From positions 337,807 through 401,806 of the forward strand of contig QCMQ01000001.1 in assembly GCA_003213615.1 (NCBI GenBank): a stretch of 64,000 nt of DNA, in the 5' to 3' direction. The notes under the pieces were generated by a model. It did no database searches and had not been told where the DNA came from. It saw only the letters and a program-made list of their open reading frames with translations. A program made the position numbers and the translations under genes. Position 1 is the stretch's first letter. Each line of letters opens with the position of its first letter. Below, in pieces: positions 32,544 to 39,802 of this stretch. The DNA comes from Pelagibacteraceae bacterium AG-422-D23. GTDB lineage: Bacteria > Pseudomonadota > Alphaproteobacteria > Pelagibacterales > Pelagibacteraceae.

Positions 32544-33341
32544 TTATTTGCTATCTATCTCTTCCCAATCATCATCTTTATATATAACTTCTATATTTCC
32601 TCTTTGATTGTTCTTAATTTTGTTTTCTCTGTCTTGTAAATACAAACTTCTTATAGATGCATAGAAGTCAACTGAATTCGTTTCAAGATTATCAAGTGAC
32701 TCTATGTTGTTTGCCCTGAAATCTATACCACTTAAAGCTTTTGATGCAATATAAACACGTTCACTTAAAAACTCATTATTTCCATGAACTGATGCATTAT
32801 ACCAAGGATCTCCACCTATTATATTTGCAAAAGAACCAGCAGTATCTCTAATTGTTGAAGGTCCCAACACAGGGATAACAATGTAACAGCCTGGTCCAAC
32901 TCCCCAAGATCCTAAAGTTTGACCATAGTCTTCTTTTTCATATTTAGGAAATCCCATTTTGTTTGCAACATCAATAGTACCAAATATTCCTAAAGTAGTA
33001 TTTACAGCTAATCTAGCTGTATTTATGATTGCTGTTTTAATATCTCCTTGCAAAATATTATTTGGTATTGTTACAAGGTTGGATAAATTTTTAACAGCAT
33101 TGCCTGTACCTTTTTGAATTGGCTCTGGTAGATTTCTGTAACTTTTTGCAATAGGTTTAATAATTGATCTATCTAGACCTTGGTTGAATGCAAATGTTGC
33201 TCTGTTTAATTTTTCAAAACAATCTTTTATTTCTTCAGATTGCTCCTCTTTACTTAATGATAATTCGCCATTAGATCCTGCATTTACACTAGACCCTAAC
33301 AAAATAATTGAAAGTGTTATTATTAATAGTTTTTTGAACAT
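32544..33341 (-). CDS. mlaA: MlaA/VacJ-family protein, no lipobox cysteine
   Basis: 265 residues of the outer-membrane MlaA (VacJ) family, which removes mislocalised phospholipid from the outer leaflet with MlaC. Core features: EKLNRATFAFNQGLD, LPEPIQKGTGNAVKNL, DYGQTLGSWGVGPG, VIPVLGPSTIRDTAG. The N-terminal signal sequence reads ...IILLGS17S where lipoproteins have LLGC, so it probably is not lipidated by Lgt; a signal peptidase I site (VNA-G) follows. Operon partner mlaC is downstream. Confidence 0.9.
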   Translation of the reverse strand: MFKKLLIITLSIILLGSSVNAGSNGELSLSKEEQSEEIKDCFEKLNRATFAFNQGLDRSIIKPIAKSYRNLPEPIQKGTGNAVKNLSNLVTIPNNILQGDIKTAIINTARLAVNTTLGIFGTIDVANKMGFPKYEKEDYGQTLGSWGVGPGCYIVIPVLGPSTIRDTAGSFANIIGGDPWYNASVHGNNEFLSERVYIASKALSGIDFRANNIESLDNLETNSVDFYASIRSLYLQDRENKIKNNQRGNIEVIYKDDDWEEIDSK

Positions 33342-33438
33342 AGTTAATTATATAATATATATTTCATTTTTTAAAATAACATTTATCTATAAATAATGTC
33401 TATAAAGTGTTTATAAAAAGCCAAAATTTATCTCTTAA

Positions 33439-34176
33439 ATGATTATGGATACAACTTATAATTACTCCTTAAATTTTGATATTAAAAAAAGAAAATCAAA
33501 AGAAATTAAATTTATTATTTTTCATTACACAGGTATGCAAAAAGAAATTGAAGCAATTAAAAAATTAACTCAATTCAAGTCTAAGGTAAGTTGCCATTAC
33601 TTTGTAAAAAAAAATGGTGAAATATTAACAATGGTGCCTGATTTATATACAGCTTGGCATGCCGGGGTTTCGAAATGGAAAAATATTAAATCAATAAATA
33701 AAAATTCTATTGGTATTGAAATAAGCAATTCTGGACATAATTATAAATATACAAATTTTACAAAAAAACAAATTAAGTCAGTCTTAAAGTTAAGCAGGTA
33801 TTTAATTGATAAATATAAAATAAATTCTAAATTTATTCTTGGACACTCAGATATTGCTCCTGATAGAAAAATTGATCCAGGAGAAAAATTTCCGTGGGAA
33901 TATTTATCTAAAAGAAAAATAGGGCATTGGCATAATTTAAATCAAAAAATTCTCCTACAAAATAGAAATCAAAAAGTATCTAAAGTGAATAGAAAAATTT
34001 TTTTTAAAAATTTAAAAAAAATTGGTTACTCACAAAATTTTATAAAGAGAAATACTAAATTTTCTAAGATAATTACAAGTGCATTTCAAAGAAGATTTAG
34101 GCAAGATTTAATTAATGGTATAATTGATAAAGAATGTCTAATAATTAGTGAAAATCTCATAAAAAAATTTAAATAA
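33439..34176 (+). CDS. N-acetylmuramoyl-L-alanine amidase (Amidase_2, AmpD/AmiD type)
   Basis: 245-residue zinc amidase that cleaves the MurNAc-L-Ala bond. Zinc ligands are visible: His in FHYTGMQ (about residue 29), His in LGHSDIAPDRK and Asp in IDPG. A Lys-rich C-terminal part (about 175-245) follows and contains a possible peptidoglycan-binding helical repeat. No signal peptide is evident, which favours a cytoplasmic AmpD-like recycling role, but AmiD-like is possible. Second in-frame ATG at 33445. Divergent from mlaA across 97 bp. Confidence 0.85.
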   Translation: MIMDTTYNYSLNFDIKKRKSKEIKFIIFHYTGMQKEIEAIKKLTQFKSKVSCHYFVKKNGEILTMVPDLYTAWHAGVSKWKNIKSINKNSIGIEISNSGHNYKYTNFTKKQIKSVLKLSRYLIDKYKINSKFILGHSDIAPDRKIDPGEKFPWEYLSKRKIGHWHNLNQKILLQNRNQKVSKVNRKIFFKNLKKIGYSQNFIKRNTKFSKIITSAFQRRFRQDLINGIIDKECLIISENLIKKFK

Positions 34177-34182
34177 TTTTTC

Positions 34183-34210
34183 TTGAAAAAAAAAACTTTA
34201 GTAATAAGTT
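34183..34210 (+). promoter_or_regulatory. candidate promoter of rnpB
   Basis: TTGAAA (34183-34188) and TAAGTT (34205-34210) with a 16 bp spacer. The predicted start near 34217 coincides with the first bases of the P1 helix of RNase P RNA, which supports the call beyond the hexamer match alone. Confidence 0.45.
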
Positions 34211-34215
34211 ATATA

Positions 34216-34572
34216 TGCCAGATAAATGACTTATCGCTTTAATTTATTTTAAAGAGGAAAGTCCGGGCTCTACAAGGACACAGTGCCAGGTAATACCTGG
34301 CGGGGGAAACCCTAGGGACAGTGCCACAGAAAATAAACCGCCATAACATGGCAAGGGTGAAAAGGTGTGGTAAGAGCACACCGGTTCTATTGGTAACAAT
34401 GAACGCTGGAAAACCCCACTGGGAGCAAGACTAAGTAGAGATGACATTGTTTAAAAACTAAAAGCCGTCCTTGGCTAGTCATCAGGGTTAGTTGCTTGAG
34501 CTTAAGAGTGATCTTGAGCCTAGACAAATGATAAGTTTAAATGACAGAACCCGGCTTATAGTTTATCTGGCA
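34216..34572 (+). ncRNA. rnpB: RNase P RNA, bacterial type A
   Basis: Catalytic RNA that trims the 5' leader of tRNA precursors, here about 357 nt. The ends pair as P1 (TGCCAGATAAA with TTTATCTGGCA). The two universal cores are present: GAGGAAAGTCCGGGCTC at 34254-34270 and ACAGAACCCGGCTTATAG at 34544-34561, which form P4 with each other. GGGGGAAACCCTAG-type P-loop sequence lies between. Location just before mraZ is common in alphaproteobacteria. Ends are set by the helix and are good to a few bases. Confidence 0.95.
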
Positions 34573-34619
34573 ATCTTATTAACATTCTCACGTTTTTAAA
34601 TTAACAAATGTTCTGATTT

Positions 34620-34637
34620 TGATTCAATATTGAGTCA
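34620..34637. other. 18-bp near-palindrome with two GANTC sites
   Basis: Half-sites TGATTCAAT and ATTGAGTCA are inverted repeats with eight of nine positions matching. It contains GATTC (34621-34625) and GAGTC (34632-34636), the recognition sequence of CcrM-type cell-cycle methyltransferases; a third GANTC (GAATC, 34750-34754) lies just before the mraZ -35 box. It could be a regulator-binding site or a weak hairpin. The rest of the ~200 bp from rnpB to the mraZ promoter shows no gene. Confidence 0.35.
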
Positions 34638-34759
34638 CTTATGTTCTTTTTTTTCACTTTTTCATTTTAAACCAATAATCATAAAAAAAAGGATCTTCTT
34701 ATAATCACTGGTATTAAAAAGACCAATATGTATATGGAAAATCTGTATAGAATCATAGT

Positions 34760-34788
34760 TTGACTATTATTTTAAATACCCATATATT
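34760..34788 (+). promoter_or_regulatory. promoter of the mraZ-ftsZ dcw cluster
   Basis: TTGACT (34760-34765), 17 bp spacer, TATATT (34783-34788). Both hexamers match the sigma-70 consensus in five of six bases with ideal spacing; transcription would begin near 34795, 36 nt before the mraZ ATG. The -10 lies between and within the MraZ operator repeats, a layout expected for repression. Confidence 0.68.
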
Positions 34789-34802
34789 CCCATATATTCC
34801 CA
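34778..34802 (-). promoter_or_regulatory. MraZ operator: three TGGGN repeats at 10-bp spacing
   Basis: On the minus strand the site reads TGGGA-ATATA-TGGGA-ATATA-TGGGT: three TGGGN units separated by 5-bp spacers, so they sit one helical turn apart. This is the direct-repeat arrangement known for MraZ binding upstream of E. coli mraZ. It covers the -10 box and start region of the mraZ promoter, implying autorepression of mraZ and of the downstream division genes. Confidence 0.75.
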
Positions 34803-34830
34803 ATTATGGAATTAATAAATTTAAAAATAT

Positions 34831-35298
34831 ATGTTTTTATCAACTTACGAGAACAAATTGGACAAAAAAGGGAGAGTATCTGTGCCTGCTAGTTTCAGAT
34901 CACATTTGTCAAATCTAGGTTACAACGGAGTTATTTGTTATCCATCTTTTAATAATTCTTCAATAGAAGCTTGTTCTCAAGATAGAATTGAAAAAATTTC
35001 TTCAGCAATAGACTCTTTAAATCCTTTTGAAGAAAAAAGAGATTATTTTGGAACCTCAATTTTAGCAGAAAGTACAAATTTACAGTTTGATAGTGAAGGT
35101 AGAATTTCACTATCATCTAAATTATTAAAACATGCGAAAATAAAAAATAGCATGTTATTTGTTGGTCAAGGTCAAACTTTCCAAATATGGGAACCATCAG
35201 CATTTGAAAAATTTAAGACATCAGCAAGAAAAAAAGCAAATATAAATAGAGCAAGTCTTAAATGGGAAAAACACTTAAACAACAACGAGGGGAAATAA
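34831..35298 (+). CDS. mraZ: MraZ transcriptional regulator
   Basis: 155-residue DNA-binding protein with two AbrB/SpoVT-like MraZ domains: the first has [17 protein letters not shown] (about 7-23), the second [23 protein letters not shown] (about 80-102). Known family members form rings that bind TGGGN direct repeats and repress the dcw promoter; exactly such repeats lie 29 bp upstream. It is followed by ftsZ after one base rather than by rsmH, unlike the common order. Confidence 0.95.
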   Translation: MFLSTYENKLDKKGRVSVPASFRSHLSNLGYNGVICYPSFNNSSIEACSQDRIEKISSAIDSLNPFEEKRDYFGTSILAESTNLQFDSEGRISLSSKLLKHAKIKNSMLFVGQGQTFQIWEPSAFEKFKTSARKKANINRASLKWEKHLNNNEGK

Positions 35299-35299
35299 G

Positions 35300-36781
35300 A
35301 TGACAATTAACTTTAAAGCACCAGAAATTAAAGAGCTACAGCCACGATTGCTAGTACTAGGCGTAGGTGGAGCAGGCGGAAATGCAATTAATGAAATGAT
35401 AGAAAATAATCTTCAAGGAGTAGAATTTATTGCAGTTAATACGGATGCACAGGATTTGAAGCTTAGTAAAGCGAAAACAAGAATTCAAATTGGCTTAAAT
35501 TTAACAAAAGGTTTAGGGGCTGGTGCAAAACTTGATATTGGTCAGGCAGCTGCTGATGAATCTTTAAATGAAATTGTAAATACACTTCAAGGTGCAAACA
35601 TGGTTTTTATTGCAGCTGGTATGGGTGGTGGAACGGGCACTGGTGCTGCTCATGTCATCGCAAGAGCTGCTAAAGAATTAAATATCTTAACCGTAGGTGT
35701 TGTGACTCTTCCATTTTTATATGAAGGCCCCTCTAGAATGAGAAGAGCTCAACAAGGTTTGGAAGAGTTAAGAAAACATGTCGATACCATTATTGTTATT
35801 CCTAATCAAAATCTATTTAAAATAGCAAATGAACAGACAACCTTTGAAGAGTCATTTAATTTATCAAACAATGTATTGATGCATGGTGTTCAAAGTATCA
35901 CTGATTTGATGGTTAGACCTGGTTTAATTAACTTAGATTTTGCCGATGTTGAAACTGTTATGGCAGCAATGGGTAAAGCTATGATGGGAACAGGTGAGGC
36001 TGAAGGAGAAGGTAGAGCTCTTAAAGCAGCAGAGATGGCAATTAGTAATCCGTTAATAGATGACTATACTTTAAAAGGTGCAAAAGGATTACTAGTAAAT
36101 ATTACTGGCGGTAAAGATCTTAAACTTTTTGAGGTTGATGAGGCTGTAAATAAAGTTAGAGCTGAAGTTGATCCTGAAGCAGAATTAATTATTGGTGCAA
36201 TCACTGATACAGAACTTGATGGAAAAATGAGAGTTTCAATTGTTGCAACCTCATTAGATGGTCAGCAACCAGAGTCAAAATCTGTTGTAAATATGGTTCA
36301 TCGAATTCAAAATCGTAACCCTGGTTACTCTGATTTTTCAAATATGGAATCCTCTCAATCCTTTAATTTTTCAAATACAACAGCATCAAACCCAATTACA
36401 CATGGTGCCAATGCTTTAAAGCTTGAAAATGAGATTATCCAAGAACAACAAAATGAAAGCTCTCACAATCAAATGATGAATGAAGAAGTTGTTCAAAATA
36501 CTAGCATGGAAAGTGAAAGTATAGTTGAAGATAATTCAGTTAATGAAATGGAAAAATCTTTTGCACAAGAGGCTATGGAAACTAATCATGAAGAAACTCT
36601 GGAGAGCAATGTTGATGAGGAAGCCTCTAATGATCTCAAAGAGTTTGGAGTTGATTCTGATGCTCCAGATTTATTCAGTTCAGAAACTGAAATCACAAGT
36701 TCAGATGAACTTTTATCTTCTGACCAAGAGGAAGAAGATGATCTTGAGATACCAGCATTCTTAAGAAGACAAAAAAATTAA
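35300..36781 (+). CDS. ftsZ: cell division tubulin homologue FtsZ
   Basis: GTPase that assembles the division ring; 493 residues. GTP-binding GVGGAGGNA (21-29) and tubulin signature GMGGGTGTG (107-115), synergy T7 loop NLDFAD (211-216), globular core to about 320. A long acidic, Asn/Gln/Ser-rich linker of ~160 residues follows, then the conserved C-terminal peptide [10 protein letters not shown] that normally docks FtsA and other partners. A strong Shine-Dalgarno (GAGGGG at 35287-35292) precedes the ATG. It lies second in the cluster, far from its usual position after ftsA. Confidence 0.97.
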   Translation: MTINFKAPEIKELQPRLLVLGVGGAGGNAINEMIENNLQGVEFIAVNTDAQDLKLSKAKTRIQIGLNLTKGLGAGAKLDIGQAAADESLNEIVNTLQGANMVFIAAGMGGGTGTGAAHVIARAAKELNILTVGVVTLPFLYEGPSRMRRAQQGLEELRKHVDTIIVIPNQNLFKIANEQTTFEESFNLSNNVLMHGVQSITDLMVRPGLINLDFADVETVMAAMGKAMMGTGEAEGEGRALKAAEMAISNPLIDDYTLKGAKGLLVNITGGKDLKLFEVDEAVNKVRAEVDPEAELIIGAITDTELDGKMRVSIVATSLDGQQPESKSVVNMVHRIQNRNPGYSDFSNMESSQSFNFSNTTASNPITHGANALKLENEIIQEQQNESSHNQMMNEEVVQNTSMESESIVEDNSVNEMEKSFAQEAMETNHEETLESNVDEEASNDLKEFGVDSDAPDLFSSETEITSSDELLSSDQEEEDDLEIPAFLRRQKN

Positions 36782-36799
36782 TGGTCTTCCAAGAAATAA

Positions 36800-37810
36800 A
36801 TGGACGCCACCATAGTTCCGAAAATGCAAAAGCATTATCCGGTACTGCTAAAAGAAATTATTAGTGTTATTTCCCCTCAACATGGTGGCACATTTATTGA
36901 TTGTACGTTTGGTCAAGGCGGCTATACCAAAAAAATATTAGATTTTAAAAATACAAACGTAATAGCTATTGATAGAGATATAGAGAGTGAAAAAATTGCT
37001 AATAAATTAAAGCAAAACTTTGAAGATAGATTTATATTTAAAAATATTAAATTTAGTCAATTAAATAATTTAAAGCTTAAAAATCAAAACATAAGAGGTG
37101 TAATTTTTGATCTTGGTTATTCCTATACACAAATAAAAGACCCACAAAAAGGATTATCATTTGATGCTGGTGGTAAATTAAATATGCAACTGGGATTAAA
37201 CAGTTATTCAGCAGAAGATGCAATCAATAAACTAGATGAAAAAGAATTAGAAAAAATTTTTAAATTTTTTGGAGACGAAAAAGAAGCAAAATACATTGCA
37301 CGTAATATTATAAAAGCAAGATCTAAAAACATAATTGATACTAAAGTTTTGGTCGAAATTATTGACAAATCAAAAAAAAGAAAAAATTTTAAAGTTCATA
37401 ATGCAACCAAGGTTTTTCAAGCCCTTAGAATATTTGTAAACAAAGAGATAAGTGAATTAATTTTTGGACTTATTAATGCTGCTAAAGTTTTAAAAAAGGG
37501 TGGTGTTTTAGGGGTAGTTACATTTCACTCTATAGAGGATAAAATAGTAAAATATTTTTTTAAAAGTCTTTCTGAAAATAAAAGTATTTCACGATATAGC
37601 CCTGTTGTAAAACAATCAGAAACATTATTTAATTTAATTCAAAAAAAACCAATAACTCCTTCACATGAAGAGGTAAGTGAAAATCCACCATCTAGATCTG
37701 CTAAATTTAGATATGCAATAAAAAAAACTGATTTTTATGATTTTGATACTGATATAGAGGAGCAATTCAGGAATTATATTGAAATTGAAAATTACGGAGA
37801 CAAACTGTGA
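36800..37810 (+). CDS. rsmH: 16S rRNA m4C1402 methyltransferase
   Basis: Formerly MraW; N4-methylates C1402 of 16S rRNA using SAM. 336 residues. Opening [32 protein letters not shown] contains the SAM-binding strand and loop; also [33 protein letters not shown] and [16 protein letters not shown], then the C-terminal [12 protein letters not shown] signature. It overlaps ftsL by 4 bp. Confidence 0.96.
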   Translation: MDATIVPKMQKHYPVLLKEIISVISPQHGGTFIDCTFGQGGYTKKILDFKNTNVIAIDRDIESEKIANKLKQNFEDRFIFKNIKFSQLNNLKLKNQNIRGVIFDLGYSYTQIKDPQKGLSFDAGGKLNMQLGLNSYSAEDAINKLDEKELEKIFKFFGDEKEAKYIARNIIKARSKNIIDTKVLVEIIDKSKKRKNFKVHNATKVFQALRIFVNKEISELIFGLINAAKVLKKGGVLGVVTFHSIEDKIVKYFFKSLSENKSISRYSPVVKQSETLFNLIQKKPITPSHEEVSENPPSRSAKFRYAIKKTDFYDFDTDIEEQFRNYIEIENYGDKL

Positions 37811-38112
37811 AAAACTTTACTTTAGCAGTAGTGATTTTTTTTTTGATCCTATCAACTGCAATAATAAAAAATACGACTAAACAGATTGAAGATGAAATAT
37901 TTACAGCAAAAGAGAATATTAGAGTTTTAAAGTCTGAACTTGAAAACGTATCTTTGGAGCATGATTATTTAAGTTCTGCAGAAAGATTACTTGAATATCA
38001 ATCTCAGTATTTTGAGGATGATTTAATCCAAAAAAATATAAATGACATAAAAATCTACAATACTTCAGATGATAAAAATAAAATCCAAAATTTTAAAATT
38101 ATTAAAGAGTAA
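37807..38112 (+). CDS. ftsL: FtsL-like division protein
   Basis: 101 residues in the ftsL position between rsmH and ftsI. Short N-terminus, one transmembrane helix (about 4-20), then a heptad-rich coiled coil (about 25-70) with the [13 protein letters not shown] segment. FtsL sequences diverge strongly, so identification rests mainly on topology and position. GTG start overlaps the rsmH stop (GTGA), and its stop shares a base with the ftsI ATG. Role: bitopic scaffold of the FtsQLB complex; FtsB is not seen here. Confidence 0.82.
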   Translation: MKNFTLAVVIFFLILSTAIIKNTTKQIEDEIFTAKENIRVLKSELENVSLEHDYLSSAERLLEYQSQYFEDDLIQKNINDIKIYNTSDDKNKIQNFKIIKE

Positions 38113-39800
38113 TGGCTGATAAATCGAAATTAATCATAGAAGACTACAAAAGTGATTTTATATTTAAGAAAAAAGATAATGGATTAAATATTCAATTTAA
38201 TCGTGTAGCATTTATTTTCTTTGTTTTTTTTATTATATATTTAATTTACACAATTCACCTAGTCCACTTAGGTTCAAGAAAGAGTAAATTAGAAAAAATA
38301 AATAATCTTCCTGTATCTAAAAATCAGCTTTATCGAGCAGACATCATAGATATTAATGGAAATTATTTAGCTAAGACAGTTAAATCGATTGATATTGGTT
38401 TAAAAACTTCAGATATAATCAATGAAAAAAAATTACTTCTAAGTTTAAATATTATTTTTCCTGATAAAAATTTTGATGAAATTAAAAAAAAAATAAAAAC
38501 TAAGAAATTTTTTTATTTAGAGAAGAAAATCTCAGAGGAAAATTATGAAAAAATAATGCAATTAGGAGACAAATCTTTAGTTCCAGAAGAAAGAGTTTTA
38601 AGAATGTATCCACAAAAAAATCTTTTTAGTCATGTTTTAGGTCAGATAGATGATGATAATAATGGTATTTCTGGATTAGAAAAATCGTTAAATGATGAAC
38701 TTAGAAAATCTAAAGAGTCAATTAAACTTACATTAGATAAAGATATTCAATTTTTAATTAGAAAAGAATTAATTAAATATCAGGAAATTTTTAAAAGCAA
38801 AGGTAGTGCAGCCATTTTAATGGATGTTAATAATGGCAATATTTTATCATTAGTTTCTTTGCCAGATTTTAATCCAAATGAAAGACAAAATATTACAGAT
38901 GTAAATTATATTAACAGGGTAACCAAAGGAACATATGAACTTGGGTCTGTATTTAAAGCATTTACTTTTGCTAGCGCGTTAAATGAAAAGGTAATTAAAC
39001 CAGAGACTGAATTTTTAGATTTACCCAAATCAATTAAATGTGACAAATACAGAATAGGTGAGTACGACAATGAAATACCATCAGATTTAACTGCAGAGCA
39101 AATTTTAGTTAGATCTGGAAATATAGGATCAGTAAAAATTGCCCAAAAAGTTGGCTCAGAAAAATTTAAATTATTTTTAGAAAAAGTTGGGGTGTTAAGT
39201 GATATTGATTTTGATATTGAAGAAGTTGCTCCTCAAAAAAATTATGATTTTGGAAAATGCAGATTAGCTACAGCTTCTTTTGGACATGGAATAGCAACTA
39301 CAATTCTTCAATTAGCAAAAGGTTATTCTGTTTTATCAAATGGTGGGTATGAAATTAAGCCAACATTAATTTATAAAGAAAATAATTTTAATGAAAAAAA
39401 TAAAAGAATATTAAACAAAGGTATTTCAGAACAAGTCGTTAGCGCTTTAAGAAAAATTGTAAATACTGAGGAAGGGACAGCTAAATTTGCAGATGTTAAA
39501 AATTATGAAATTGGTGGAAAAACAGGAACCGCTGATCAACCTGAGGGAGGAGCATATTCTGAGGCAAAAATAAATACTTTTGCTTCTATTTTTCCTACAT
39601 CAAATCCACAATTTGTTTTTGTTGTAATGTTAGACACTCCAAAAAAATCTAAAGATTATTATTATAAGTATAGACATCGAAAAGGAGGGTGGAAGGGTAC
39701 ACTTTATAATACTGCTGGTTGGACCTCAGTAGAGGTGGCTGGAAAAGTCATAGATAAAATTGGGCCTATTTTAGCCACAAAATATATAGAGGTTAATTAA
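38112..39800 (+). CDS. ftsI: septal peptidoglycan transpeptidase (PBP3)
   Basis: Class B penicillin-binding protein that crosslinks septal murein; 562 residues. N-terminal TM helix about 32-52, pedestal domain with LYRADIIDINGNYLAKT, and a transpeptidase domain with S-x-x-K as SVFK (GTYELGSVFKAF), SxN as SGN (VRSGNIGS) and KTGT (GGKTGTADQ). All three active-site motifs are intact. Partner FtsW is encoded five genes on. Confidence 0.95.
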   Translation: MADKSKLIIEDYKSDFIFKKKDNGLNIQFNRVAFIFFVFFIIYLIYTIHLVHLGSRKSKLEKINNLPVSKNQLYRADIIDINGNYLAKTVKSIDIGLKTSDIINEKKLLLSLNIIFPDKNFDEIKKKIKTKKFFYLEKKISEENYEKIMQLGDKSLVPEERVLRMYPQKNLFSHVLGQIDDDNNGISGLEKSLNDELRKSKESIKLTLDKDIQFLIRKELIKYQEIFKSKGSAAILMDVNNGNILSLVSLPDFNPNERQNITDVNYINRVTKGTYELGSVFKAFTFASALNEKVIKPETEFLDLPKSIKCDKYRIGEYDNEIPSDLTAEQILVRSGNIGSVKIAQKVGSEKFKLFLEKVGVLSDIDFDIEEVAPQKNYDFGKCRLATASFGHGIATTILQLAKGYSVLSNGGYEIKPTLIYKENNFNEKNKRILNKGISEQVVSALRKIVNTEEGTAKFADVKNYEIGGKTGTADQPEGGAYSEAKINTFASIFPTSNPQFVFVVMLDTPKKSKDYYYKYRHRKGGWKGTLYNTAGWTSVEVAGKVIDKIGPILATKYIEVN

Positions 39801-39802
39801 TT

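Noticed and set aside
34244-34447. Minus-strand ORF of 67 codons
   Set aside because: It lies wholly inside the RNase P RNA gene on the opposite strand; conserved RNA structure explains the sequence.
34573-34760. Terminator or small RNA between rnpB and mraZ
   Set aside because: Only weak A/T-rich pairings (AACATT...AATGTT with a ~20 nt loop) and no GC-rich stem with a T run were found.
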